Assembly: GCF_042684865.1 (NCBI RefSeq)
Contig: NZ_JBHUML010000002.1
Location: 248,001-312,000, forward strand
From: Salibacterium lacus
Lineage (GTDB): Bacteria > Bacillota > Bacilli > Bacillales > Marinococcaceae
Length of the DNA: 64,000 nucleotides
Direction: 5' to 3'
The notes under the pieces are model-generated. The model did not search any database. It saw nothing but the letters and a program-made list of their open reading frames with translations, and was not told where the DNA came from. Of the stretch, positions 1 through 7,091 are shown in pieces (the first letter of the stretch is position 1; each line of letters opens with the position of its first letter). Both the position numbers and the translations under genes were made by a program.

Positions 1-1
1 T

Positions 2-247
2 GGCGGATCCGGTAAGACGACGAAAGAAAGCAGCAAGGACACCAGTTCCATCGAGGACACCAGCGATTACTTGTTAGGCATATACCGACCAGCCAGCGAC
101 CCGAACCTGACAGAAGATGAAAAACAGGCCATTCAACATGAAATGTACTGCCAAGTACTGAAAAATCGGTTCGGCGCAGAAGCAGATGTGAAACTTTGGT
201 TCGACGGAATGACGAAAAAAATAGAAGACGGAAAGGGGCGCTTTTGA
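2..247 (+). CDS. Replicative DNA helicase, DnaB type, C-terminal end (partial)
   Basis: The frame is already open at the window edge and ends at the TGA at 245-247, so only the last 81 residues are seen. A DnaB-type hexameric helicase unwinds phage DNA at the fork. The call rests on the segment SSIEDTSDYLLGIYRP followed by VLKNRFGAEADVKLWFD, which has the pattern of the end of the RecA-like motor in this family. Walker motifs lie outside the window, so the call is by C-terminal similarity only. The next start codon overlaps this stop (TGATG), implying translational coupling. Confidence 0.7.
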   Translation, partial: GGSGKTTKESSKDTSSIEDTSDYLLGIYRPASDPNLTEDEKQAIQHEMYCQVLKNRFGAEADVKLWFDGMTKKIEDGKGRF

Positions 248-492
248 TGGAATTTTATTCGCTCGAGAAGTCATATGTTCATTTCTTTATGAGAACTGTC
301 CTTCGTTCACATAGAGAGAGTGCAACAGAACGGATACAGGCCATGGATCAACTGGATAAACTCACCGAAATGATAGGTCATTTCGATAGCATAGAAGAAT
401 TGCAAAAATATTTAGGAACTAATAACGGGAAGATGCAGCGTGAGATTGAGGCAATGACAGATGAGGAATGGGAAGAATTCTTGCTTAGGTGA
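247..492 (+). CDS. Hypothetical phage protein, 81 aa
   Basis: Unrecognised. A small acidic, mainly helical protein ending in EEWEEFLLR. The frame is open further upstream, but the ATG at 247 overlaps the helicase stop and has AAAGGGG about 9 bases upstream, so it is preferred to the ATG/GTG codons inside the helicase gene. It belongs to the run of small, coupled early/middle genes. Confidence 0.65.
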   Translation: MEFYSLEKSYVHFFMRTVLRSHRESATERIQAMDQLDKLTEMIGHFDSIEELQKYLGTNNGKMQREIEAMTDEEWEEFLLR

Positions 493-508
493 GAAAGGGG
501 CGGTTCTA

Positions 509-664
509 ATGCACGACATAGCAGCGCACAAAGAAAAGATACTCCTGCAACGGATTCTCTTGAATAAATTACGCGCCGGAGAGTTGGATGAATCCATCGT
601 CCTCCGGTTGACAGACCGCATCGGGCATGAGTGCTACGAAGCCGGAAGGAGGGTGCGACGGTGA
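509..664 (+). CDS. Hypothetical phage protein, 51 aa
   Basis: Unrecognised short basic protein, predicted helical throughout. The ATG at 509 follows AAAGGGGCGG at a good distance, so it is chosen over an in-frame ATG at 461 that overlaps the preceding gene. It overlaps the next gene by four bases (GTGA). Confidence 0.6.
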   Translation: MHDIAAHKEKILLQRILLNKLRAGELDESIVLRLTDRIGHECYEAGRRVRR

Positions 665-813
665 CCAAACAAGAGCGAGTGGACGAAGCCATCGACGACA
701 CGCTGTACCAATTCTACGCCGGTACGCTGACAGAAGAAACGCTGGAAGAAAACCTACAGACGGCGAAGAACCTTTCCTATGAAATGGGGTGCGACGAGTA
801 TGAAGCTAGTTGA
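661..813 (+). CDS. Hypothetical phage protein, 50 aa, GTG start
   Basis: Unrecognised small acidic helical protein. The GTG start at 661 lies behind GGAAGGAGGG, a strong ribosome site, and overlaps the previous stop. Its 3' end overlaps the next gene by 14 bases in another frame, as is usual in this tightly packed block. Confidence 0.6.
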   Translation: MTKQERVDEAIDDTLYQFYAGTLTEETLEENLQTAKNLSYEMGCDEYEAS

Positions 814-1315
814 CTACATCAACGCACAGGAGGATGGCTACACCGACGAGCAGATAGCCGAGGCAGCGGGGATGACGCTGAAAGAATTGCATGACTGGAA
901 AATTCAGCAGGGCTTTGAAGTACCCCAATCGCCTGCAGAAGAACGCCTGCCGAAAGAAGATTATCTGGCTCACAAAGACGACGGATGGCTTGACGGGGAT
1001 ATCGCCAAGAAGTACGGCATGGCACGCACCACCATCAGCAACCTGAAAGCAAGGTGGGGTATCCGGCCGGGGAACCGGGAATCGACACGAATCAAGCGGG
1101 GCAATCCCCTGACGGAAAAAGAGAAAAAGGCGACGCTGACACGCGAGAAATACCTGAGTGGCAAAGCGTACGGCAAGACCGATGCCGCCATAGCACGAGA
1201 ATACAAAATCAGGCCCAAGAGCCTGCACGAGAAGAAGAAAAAGTGGATGGCAGAAGAACCGCTGGCAGACGAGAAACGCCGATACGCTGTCAAGAGTGAG
1301 CGAGCGCATGTTTGA
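800..1315 (+). CDS. Protein with three helix-turn-helix-like repeats, 171 aa
   Basis: Unrecognised as a named family. Three similar units are visible: TDEQIAEAAGMTLKELHDWK (about residues 15-34), DGDIAKKYGMARTTISNLK (about 63-81) and TDAAIAREYKIRPKSLHEKK (about 123-142). Each has the DxxIAxxxGxxxxxLxxxK pattern of a helix-turn-helix, spaced 50-60 residues apart, with a very basic linker (KKATLTREK) before the last. This suggests DNA or RNA binding through several short modules. The following gene carries a fourth copy of the unit, so the two probably arose together. Start at 800 is supported only by a weak GGGG upstream; function is not known. Confidence 0.65.
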   Translation: MKLVDYINAQEDGYTDEQIAEAAGMTLKELHDWKIQQGFEVPQSPAEERLPKEDYLAHKDDGWLDGDIAKKYGMARTTISNLKARWGIRPGNRESTRIKRGNPLTEKEKKATLTREKYLSGKAYGKTDAAIAREYKIRPKSLHEKKKKWMAEEPLADEKRRYAVKSERAHV

Positions 1316-2096
1316 CGGCATCCGCAATCCGAAAGTGGAGCATCAGGACTATGTGAGCGGAGAGGTGACGACATGGTACATGACGGAGGAACAGATGAAA
1401 GAAAAATGGGGCGAGCGTTTGGAAGCGACGGAAGAAAACTATAACACGTTGAAAGAAAAAGGATTGCTCGACAAGGATATTGCAGAAAGGTTCGCGATAA
1501 AACCGCCGATTCTATCGCAGAAAAAGAAGCAGTGGCGCGAAGAAAGATGGGCGAGAGAGGACGCCGAGAAGGAAGACCCAGTGGCAGAGAAAGTCGATGA
1601 ACGAGAGGTAGAGAGCGTGGACGAGACGGCGGAGGGATCGACGGACGATACGGATTGGGTGCAACGGTATGAGGATATGAAAAAAGAACGTGACGAATGG
1701 ATGGAAAAGCACGAATCAACCGTGCAGGACTATGACTTGCTGAATCAGGAGTTTAGCGACATGGAAGTACGAGCGTTGCAAGCAGAGGACGAACTCGAAC
1801 GCTACAAAGAAGCAGCTGAGGGGCAGACGGAAGTATTCAACCGCACCGGGCAGGCGTACAAGGAATTAGAGAAAGAACGGGACGAGTGGAAGCGAGAGGC
1901 GGAAGCGAAAGACAAACTGTACACAGATGCGCTGACAGATTATGCGTTAGTAGCCGAAGAACGGAAAAAGGAACTTACCTTCCGTCAAGCGCTGGAAGAA
2001 AAGGTGGAGTATTACGAGAACGGCAACGCCAGCCGGATGCAGAAGGAGAACGACAACTTCCGTCAAATCATACGCAGCATGGCTGAGGTGATATGA
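1296..2096 (+). CDS. Helix-turn-helix-like plus long coiled-coil protein, 266 aa
   Basis: The GTG at 1296 (or ATG at 1308) overlaps the end of the preceding HTH-repeat gene. Near residues 57-75 it has LDKDIAERFAIKPPILSQKK, the same unit seen three times upstream. The rest, from about residue 85 onward, is an acidic linker and a long run of heptad-like charged helices (repeated KKERDEW/KERDEWKREAE segments), predicted to form a coiled coil. A plausible reading is a DNA-binding head on an oligomerising stalk; no enzyme motif is visible. Function is unknown. Confidence 0.65.
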   Translation: MSERMFDGIRNPKVEHQDYVSGEVTTWYMTEEQMKEKWGERLEATEENYNTLKEKGLLDKDIAERFAIKPPILSQKKKQWREERWAREDAEKEDPVAEKVDEREVESVDETAEGSTDDTDWVQRYEDMKKERDEWMEKHESTVQDYDLLNQEFSDMEVRALQAEDELERYKEAAEGQTEVFNRTGQAYKELEKERDEWKREAEAKDKLYTDALTDYALVAEERKKELTFRQALEEKVEYYENGNASRMQKENDNFRQIIRSMAEVI

Positions 2097-2498
2097 GTGA
2101 TACCCAAGCCGAGCCAGCAAAAGAAACCGCGCATCGTGCCCAAGCGAAAAGACCGAGCGCAGATTGACTCCAAGAATTACAACCGCGCTCTTGAAGAATA
2201 CGGAGCGTACTGCCAAGTGTGCGGCGACCCCAATATCGACATGCACCACCGCACGTTCCGGTCGCAGGGAGGGCGCAAAGGATACCGTAATCTTGTTCCG
2301 TTATGCCCTACCCACCACAGAGAGGCGCACCAAAGCAGAGAATCAGCAGACTACTGGCGAGAGAAGGCAAGGCAAAAATACGGCGAGTATTACGACTGCG
2401 ATAAATACGACTTGTGGGAAATGGATGAAATCGAGCAGCCGAAAGACGACTTGTTTGAGCGATTTATGCAGAGGGAGGAAACAGCCAATGGGCATTAA
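2097..2498 (+). CDS. HNH-family putative nuclease, 133 aa
   Basis: GTG start directly after the preceding TGA. A basic N-terminus is followed by a compact zinc-type HNH core: CQVCG (about residues 39-43), DMHH (about 49-52), RNLVPLC (about 64-70) and THHREAHQ (about 72-79). These supply the paired cysteines, the HH and the final histidines expected of HNH nucleases or NinG/YqaN-like recombination proteins. In this position, next to SSB and helicase, a role in phage recombination or DNA processing is likely. Which substrate it cuts cannot be told. The acidic C-terminus overlaps the methyltransferase start by 11 bases. Confidence 0.7.
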   Translation: MIPKPSQQKKPRIVPKRKDRAQIDSKNYNRALEEYGAYCQVCGDPNIDMHHRTFRSQGGRKGYRNLVPLCPTHHREAHQSRESADYWREKARQKYGEYYDCDKYDLWEMDEIEQPKDDLFERFMQREETANGH

Positions 2499-3312
2499 AA
2501 TGGAACTACACCATGACCATTTTCAAAATTTTAAGAGGTACAACATTCCGAGGGCACAACTTGTTATAGCGGATATTCCTTACAATTTAGGAAAGGACGC
2601 TTACGCCTCGAGCAACCAATGGTATGTCGATGGAGATAACAAAAACGGAGAAAGCGAGCTGGCAAACACCTCTTTTTTTAAAACAGATGAAGATTTCAAT
2701 ATTGCTGAATATATGCACTTCTGTTCCAAGTTGCTGAAGAAAGAGCCGAAAGAGAGAAATCAAGCGCCGGCCATGATTGTTTTTTGCTCATTCCAACAGA
2801 TACCAATGGTTCAACAATACGGGGAAAGATATGGGTTCAAAAAATCATACCCGTTGCACTTCATCAAGAATACGAGTTCGCAAGTGTTGAAAGCAAACAT
2901 GAAAATCGTAGGAGCTACAGAACATGCCGTAGTTTTGTATCGTGATAAGCTACCGAAATTTAGAAACGGGAAGACAGAAACAACAAAAGGTCAAATGATT
3001 AAAAATTGGTTTGAGTGGAAGCGAGACAGCGCCAAAGAGTACCCCAAAGCGCACCCTACACAAAAGCCTGTAAGCATATTAAAAGAGTTAATTGAGATTT
3101 TTACAGACGAGGGTGATGTAGTAGTTGACCCATGCGCAGGAAGTGGAACGACTTTAAGAGCTGCGTACGAACTGAATCGAAATAGCTTTGGTTTTGAAAT
3201 TGAAAGAGAGTTTTATAACGCGGCGCTGGAAACAATTATGAACCCCAATAAAATAAATAAGACGGAGCAGTTAAGCCTTGAAAATCTGCTTGCTGCAGAA
3301 CAAGCGAAGTGA
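2488..3312 (+). CDS. DNA (adenine/N4-cytosine) methyltransferase, 274 aa
   Basis: Transfers a methyl group from S-adenosylmethionine to a base in phage DNA, probably protecting it from restriction. The catalytic motif IV is present as DIPYNLG (about residue 28) and the SAM-binding motif I as VVDPCAGSGTT (about residue 211). Motif IV before motif I, plus the HPTQKP sequence, is the beta-class order. No cognate restriction enzyme lies beside it. ATG 2488 follows GAGGGAGGAA. The gene is clearly more AT-rich than its neighbours, which suggests recent acquisition. The first position of motif IV is DIPY rather than the usual DPPY, so specificity is uncertain. Confidence 0.85.
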   Translation: MGIKMELHHDHFQNFKRYNIPRAQLVIADIPYNLGKDAYASSNQWYVDGDNKNGESELANTSFFKTDEDFNIAEYMHFCSKLLKKEPKERNQAPAMIVFCSFQQIPMVQQYGERYGFKKSYPLHFIKNTSSQVLKANMKIVGATEHAVVLYRDKLPKFRNGKTETTKGQMIKNWFEWKRDSAKEYPKAHPTQKPVSILKELIEIFTDEGDVVVDPCAGSGTTLRAAYELNRNSFGFEIEREFYNAALETIMNPNKINKTEQLSLENLLAAEQAK

Positions 3313-3321
3313 GGCGATTGA

Positions 3322-3510
3322 ATGAGTTACGTACTGCAAGTGAAAGAGCCTTATATCGTAAAAGAAGCAATGCTGAAAAACCAAACACACCAGTCTTTTA
3401 GGTGGAAAGATGTTGCTATTTGCGATGGAAAAGAAGAGTTGATAGCTTTTGCTGGACATCATTACAAAGATCCTCGTGAAGAATGGAGAATTGAAGAAAG
3501 ACATTGGTGA
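3322..3510 (+). CDS. Hypothetical phage protein, 62 aa
   Basis: Unrecognised. Starts nine bases after the methyltransferase stop with a weak GAGG site. It shares the AT-rich composition of the methyltransferase gene, so it may have arrived with it. Confidence 0.5.
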   Translation: MSYVLQVKEPYIVKEAMLKNQTHQSFRWKDVAICDGKEELIAFAGHHYKDPREEWRIEERHW

Positions 3511-3521
3511 GGAGTGATCCG

Positions 3522-3641
3522 ATGAAACGCTACGTCCAGGAGAAAACGGAAACCCGACCGGACGGAGAACGGCTGCAGGTCGTGGAAGTACACAAGAGCC
3601 AGCCGAAACACTTTTCTTATATCGTATTTGAGCGAAAGTAA
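3522..3641 (+). CDS. Hypothetical phage protein, 39 aa
   Basis: Very short basic ORF (MKRYVQEKTETRP... to ...SYIVFERK). It is supported by a good ribosome site, GGTGAGGAGTG, seven bases before the ATG, and by its place in a co-directional operon. No family recognised. Confidence 0.5.
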   Translation: MKRYVQEKTETRPDGERLQVVEVHKSQPKHFSYIVFERK

Positions 3642-3680
3642 AACTCACCCATCATCTATCATACAGCAAGGAGGGCTTAC

Positions 3681-3869
3681 ATGCTACACGCAGAGCCATT
3701 GGACACTCAGCGCTTCAAATTGACCGAGAACGGTGCTTACGTCGGTATGCTGTTCCCGATGCTCGGACGGTGGGGCTACAAGCTGTACGACGGGTACGAA
3801 GGCACAGCGCAGACGGAGTTTGAGGCACGCAGCCATATTCAGGAGAGATTAAGGAGGACGAGAGGATGA
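3681..3869 (+). CDS. Hypothetical phage protein, 62 aa
   Basis: Unrecognised. AAGGAGGG precedes the ATG. The stop overlaps the ssb start by four bases (ATGA), so it is likely co-translated with SSB. Confidence 0.6.
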   Translation: MLHAEPLDTQRFKLTENGAYVGMLFPMLGRWGYKLYDGYEGTAQTEFEARSHIQERLRRTRG

Positions 3870-4285
3870 ACAACGTCAGCATGACGGGGCGAGCCGTCCG
3901 CGATATAGAGCTTAGGTACACCGGTCAAGGCAAGCCAGTAGCCAACGGAACGATGGCGGTACAACGGAATTTCAAGAATCAGAATGGCGAGTATGAGGCT
4001 GATTTCGTGGACATTCAGATTTGGGGCAAAACCGCAGAAGTAGCAGCTAACTATATTTCCAAAGGGCAGAAGTTTGCGGTAACAGGAAGAATTCAGACGC
4101 GCATGTACGAGAATAAATACGGGCGCAATGTGAAGTCTACAGAAGTCAATGTGAATGATTTAGACCTGCCGGAGAGGAATAATTCGAGCGACAATCAAAA
4201 CAGCACACAGCAGTCGCAGGGTGGCTCAGATGACCCATTCGCTGGCGAGCAAACGGATATAAGCGACTCAGACCTTCCTTTCTAA
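3866..4285 (+). CDS. ssb: Single-stranded DNA-binding protein, 139 aa
   Basis: Coats single-stranded DNA during phage replication and recombination and recruits partner proteins. The N-terminal OB fold (residues 1-105) has the usual start MNNVSMTGRAVRDIELRYT and the conserved DIQIWGKTAE. A low-complexity Ser/Gln linker follows, ending in the acidic tip SDSDLPF, the site through which SSBs contact other proteins. Length is slightly below that of cellular SSB (about 165-175), normal for phage copies. Translationally coupled to the upstream ORF. Confidence 0.95.
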   Translation: MNNVSMTGRAVRDIELRYTGQGKPVANGTMAVQRNFKNQNGEYEADFVDIQIWGKTAEVAANYISKGQKFAVTGRIQTRMYENKYGRNVKSTEVNVNDLDLPERNNSSDNQNSTQQSQGGSDDPFAGEQTDISDSDLPF

Positions 4286-4310
4286 AATATGGAAATTACG
4301 AGGTGGGGAA

Positions 4311-4508
4311 ATGGATAAATGGGAAACGCTCCGCATGGTCGTACAGGAAAACAAAGAGCGCACATTCAGCGCCGACATGCAAGAAACGATGAAAGACAAG
4401 CCGGACAAGAAGCGACAAGACGCACTTAAAGCCTCGTATCAAGCCTTCGACACAATAGCCAAGAGCATGGATGAAATAGACGAATATGCGGAAGGGGAGG
4501 AACAATGA
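4311..4508 (+). CDS. Hypothetical phage protein, 65 aa
   Basis: Unrecognised charged helical protein. GGTGGGG precedes the ATG. Its stop overlaps the deaminase remnant start by four bases (ATGA). Confidence 0.6.
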   Translation: MDKWETLRMVVQENKERTFSADMQETMKDKPDKKRQDALKASYQAFDTIAKSMDEIDEYAEGEEQ

Positions 4509-4654
4509 ATCCCTGCAAACGAATGGAAGTACACATTACTGCTTATGCCGACAATGGCGAAATCATTGACTTTGCGGAAAACGGAAACGAAGGGGAGTGC
4601 ACAGGCGAAGAAGGAAATTGCGGGTGTGACGGAGTGAAGGGAGTGGGGAGATGA
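4505..4654 (+). pseudogene. Truncated N-terminal half of a dCMP/cytidine deaminase
   Basis: A 49-residue ORF whose first ~42 residues, RMEVHITAYADNGEIIDFAE then CTGEEGNCGC, resemble the start of phage dCMP deaminases and also line up with a second copy inside the next gene (RLDVTAASINKNGEILSEAR then CNGKEGDCG). Similarity stops right after GNCGC, exactly where the catalytic IHAE should follow. It is replaced by DGVKGVGR and a stop. The codon use here is like the surrounding phage genes, unlike the AT-rich insert that follows. Read as the stranded 5' part of the original deaminase gene after invasion by a homing endonuclease gene. A short functional peptide cannot be excluded. Confidence 0.65.
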
Positions 4655-5490
4655 AAGAGATCAGATTGACACAGGGGAAAAGCACAATTGTAGATGATGC
4701 GGATTACCCTTATCTCTCTCAATTTAAGTGGCACTATTGTTATGGATATGCCCTTAGGTATGATAAAGACCATTATGCCAAGACAGGGGTGAGTAAAAAT
4801 ATCTTTATGCACCGTGAACTCGTTAATACACCAGAAGGGTTAAAAACAGATCATATTAACGGGGATAAATTGGATAACAGAAAGGAAAATCTTCGAATTT
4901 GCAACTCTGCCCAAAACGCCGCAAATAAATTGACAACGAAACACAAGTCTACAAGCAGTAAATATAGAGGGGTTATGCTCCCTAAAGGAAGAAGGAAATG
5001 GGAGTCTTATATATATTCGAAGAGAAAAAGAACAAGACTAGGTTTCTTTGAAACAGAAGAAGAAGCGGCACTTTCTTATAACTTGGCTGCCAAAAAGATA
5101 TTCGGAGATTTTGCCAACTTCAACAAACTTCCGTGTTCTAGATTGGATGTAACTGCTGCTTCTATAAATAAAAATGGAGAAATCTTAAGTGAAGCGAGAA
5201 ACCACCATATCTTTGATGAATGCAACGGTAAAGAAGGAGATTGCGGGGCGATTCATGCTGAGGAAGCCTTAGTTGATAAATTAACAGTTAAAGAAAAATC
5301 AGGTGTAGAAGAAGTGAGGTTATCTCACAGCCCCTGCCTCCGGTGCGCCAAGCTGCTATATGTGGCATTGCCAAGACTACGTCGGGTGATGTACTGGGAC
5401 GAATACCGCAAGACGGACGGAATCGAATACCTGAGACGAATGGGAATCGAAGTTAGGAGGATGGACATTGAATCTGCCACCACTATTTGA
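4651..5490 (+). CDS. HNH-AP2 homing endonuclease fused to dCMP deaminase, 279 aa
   Basis: Residues 1-90 form an HNH nuclease: HRELV at about 53, then TDHINGDKLDNRKENLR at about 65-81. Residues ~100-160 form an AP2-type DNA-binding domain: SSKYRGV, a basic strand, then LGFFETEEEAALSYN. This is the standard layout of free-standing phage homing endonucleases. From about residue 165 the chain continues without a stop into a deaminase with the zinc motifs GAIHAEEALV and HSPCLRCAK. The nuclease and the first part of the deaminase are AT-rich; from about 5325 composition returns to that of the neighbours. ATG 4651 overlaps the upstream stop (ATGA) and follows GGGAGTGGGGAG. The deaminase half would convert dCMP to dUMP, fitting the adjacent dUTPase. 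Whether the fusion stays active is not known. Confidence 0.85.
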   Translation: MKEIRLTQGKSTIVDDADYPYLSQFKWHYCYGYALRYDKDHYAKTGVSKNIFMHRELVNTPEGLKTDHINGDKLDNRKENLRICNSAQNAANKLTTKHKSTSSKYRGVMLPKGRRKWESYIYSKRKRTRLGFFETEEEAALSYNLAAKKIFGDFANFNKLPCSRLDVTAASINKNGEILSEARNHHIFDECNGKEGDCGAIHAEEALVDKLTVKEKSGVEEVRLSHSPCLRCAKLLYVALPRLRRVMYWDEYRKTDGIEYLRRMGIEVRRMDIESATTI

Positions 5491-6100
5491 GAAGCAGAGA
5501 GAACTGGACGAGAAGATTGTACGAGAGAAGGGACTGGAAGGCGAGGACTTGCTGCCACGGAAGATACTATCACTACAAGTCGAGCTGGGAGAACTGGCAA
5601 ACGAATGGCGCGGATTTAAGTTTTGGAGCGCTAGACAAGAGCCTGTAACGAAAGTGGAGCATCTTTGCCCCTCTTGTGACACTACGGGGTACGACAAGAT
5701 AAGCGAGGGGCATTATGACCATATGGTTCCATGTATTGAGTGCGAAGGCACAGGGAAGTTAGGCGAATCCAACCCGATGCTTGGAGAATACGTGGATTGC
5801 CTGCACTTCATCCTGTCGATTGGGATTGAGTTGTTCGATGTGACGCCAGAAAGACCGAAGCCGTTTGAACCGGGAAATCTGAATATTACAGGGATGTTTA
5901 GCGGGCTGTTCTTGTCCACCGGAGAAATGTTCCGGATGTTGTATATGGGAGGTCGTGACCGACTCTCGGATGAATGGCACCGACTCATCAATGCGTTCAT
6001 CCTTCTTGGCGAAGAACTTGGATATACAGAAAAAGAAATAGAACGAGCTTACATGGATAAAAATTCAGTGAACCACGATAGGCAGGTGCAGGGATATTGA
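5468..6100 (+). CDS. dUTP diphosphatase, dimeric all-alpha (dUTPase_2), with inserted zinc ribbon, 210 aa
   Basis: Hydrolyses dUTP to dUMP, keeping uracil out of phage DNA and feeding dTMP synthesis. The all-alpha signature is clear: LQVELGELANEWRGFKFWS (about residues 36-54) with the metal-binding ExxE pair, and EYVDCLHFILSIGIEL (about 107-122). Between them lies a four-cysteine insertion, CPSC (about 67-70) and CIECEGTGK (about 88-96), like a DnaJ-type zinc ribbon and not needed for catalysis. The TTG start at 5468 sits behind AGGAGG and overlaps the deaminase end. Pairing with the deaminase gives a dCTP/dUTP-to-dUMP route. Confidence 0.85.
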   Translation: MNLPPLFEKQRELDEKIVREKGLEGEDLLPRKILSLQVELGELANEWRGFKFWSARQEPVTKVEHLCPSCDTTGYDKISEGHYDHMVPCIECEGTGKLGESNPMLGEYVDCLHFILSIGIELFDVTPERPKPFEPGNLNITGMFSGLFLSTGEMFRMLYMGGRDRLSDEWHRLINAFILLGEELGYTEKEIERAYMDKNSVNHDRQVQGY

Positions 6101-6321
6101 TCGTCAACGTCAACCGGCACACGATGCCTGAAATGCTCCGAGCCTGCCAAGAGTTGGAGGCGCGAGGGTACGAATGTATATCAAAAATCCAAAAGAAGCG
6201 AGCGTACGCCAAGCAGTTTGACTACATCAAGCGCGGTCATTTTGATTACCGCGACACCGAAGAAATGAATCTAGGCTATCACGCGGCGTATAGAGCATAT
6301 GGCAAAGAAAAAGTGGGCTGA
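6097..6321 (+). CDS. Hypothetical phage protein, 74 aa
   Basis: Unrecognised. The TTG start overlaps the dUTPase stop (TTGA). It has a basic middle (ISKIQKKRAYAKQFDYIKR). The next ORF overlaps its 3' end by 23 bases. Confidence 0.55.
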   Translation: MIVNVNRHTMPEMLRACQELEARGYECISKIQKKRAYAKQFDYIKRGHFDYRDTEEMNLGYHAAYRAYGKEKVG

Positions 6322-6466
6322 CGCGGTTCGGGAGCAGCATGCCCCAGTCGAGGAAGAAGTCAGGAAGCCGGGGAAATGCGACTGCGGCAATACCCGGTTC
6401 CGTCTCCGGCTGGAAGAAGGCAAGCTGATACGGACGTGCAGTTGTGGCAGAGAGGAGCGTTTCTGA
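6299..6466 (+). CDS. Small zinc-ribbon protein, 55 aa
   Basis: Starts MAKKKWADAV and carries a paired cysteine pattern, CDCG (about residues 33-36) and CSCG (about 52-55 before RREERF-like end), likely one zinc site. No family assigned. Its TGA shares a base with the next start (TGATG), so it is coupled to the DUF1064 gene. The ribosome site is weak (overlaps the previous gene). Confidence 0.5.
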   Translation: MAKKKWADAVREQHAPVEEEVRKPGKCDCGNTRFRLRLEEGKLIRTCSCGREERF

Positions 6467-6894
6467 TGGGGAAGATAGCAAGCAAGAAAACAGTAGTGGA
6501 CGGCATTGAATTTGATTCTGCGCTGGAAGCTGAATATTTCGAGCATATGAAAGAGCAGCCGGACGTGTTGCACATCACCCTGCAACCCTCCTTCACTTTG
6601 ATAGAGCCATTTTATGTGACATGCGGACGGTGCGACAGCGGCAAAGTGACCAGCACCAAGACAGGGAACAAGGTGCAGTGCCCGACATGTTCCGGCACAG
6701 GCAAACGAAAGCGCAAGGCCATGACATACACCGCAGATTTTGCCATCCATTACAGAGACGGCACAGAGGAAATCGTAGACGTCAAAGGCTATGCCAATGA
6801 GCGATTTAACTACATTCGGAAAATATTTGAGTGGAAATACGGACAGGAATTGATTGTGGTGAAAAAGCAGAAAGGGGAGTGGGTGCGGAAATGA
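6466..6894 (+). CDS. DUF1064 nuclease-like protein with inserted zinc ribbon, 142 aa
   Basis: DUF1064 proteins are phage proteins with a restriction-endonuclease-type fold, proposed to act like Holliday-junction resolvases. Visible family features are VVDGIEFDSALEAEYFEHMK near the N-terminus (E and D metal ligands), TLQPSF, YTADFAI with its aspartate, and EEIVDVKGYANERF with the D-x-K motif. Between TLQPSF and YTADF lies a four-cysteine ribbon (CGRCDSG ... CPTCSGTGK) absent from typical members. The same kind of insert is in the dUTPase two genes upstream. Start at 6466 overlaps the preceding stop. Confidence 0.75.
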   Translation: MGKIASKKTVVDGIEFDSALEAEYFEHMKEQPDVLHITLQPSFTLIEPFYVTCGRCDSGKVTSTKTGNKVQCPTCSGTGKRKRKAMTYTADFAIHYRDGTEEIVDVKGYANERFNYIRKIFEWKYGQELIVVKKQKGEWVRK

Positions 6895-7091
6895 TAGCGG
6901 CATTAAAGATGGTCGATGGCGAAAAATTTTATGTCAAAGGAGATGCCGCCTGGAATTTAAAAAGGCTCATTGTCAAAAATGGTGCTGCTTATGATGTCGG
7001 CTGGGCTGCGGCAGAAAACAAAGAGCGTGGAGAAGTTGCCGTCAATATGAAGAATGTATCCTACATCGAGTTTAGGGGAGTGAGCGAATGA
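6891..7091 (+). CDS. Hypothetical phage protein, 66 aa
   Basis: Unrecognised; predicted beta-rich, starting MIAALKMVDGEKFYVKG. Coupled to both neighbours by ATGA overlaps. The site AAAGGGGAG lies about 12 bases upstream. Confidence 0.55.
   Translation: MIAALKMVDGEKFYVKGDAAWNLKRLIVKNGAAYDVGWAAAENKERGEVAVNMKNVSYIEFRGVSE

Noticed and set aside
970..1719. Long minus-strand ORF of 249 codons
   Set aside because: Mirror of the HTH-repeat and coiled-coil genes: low-complexity Ser/Pro/Leu/Arg product, no ribosome site, opposite to the whole operon.
4505..4654. Sequencing frameshift as explanation of the short deaminase piece
   Set aside because: The following gene contains its own copy of the same segment plus about 500 bases of nuclease, so no single-base error can join them.
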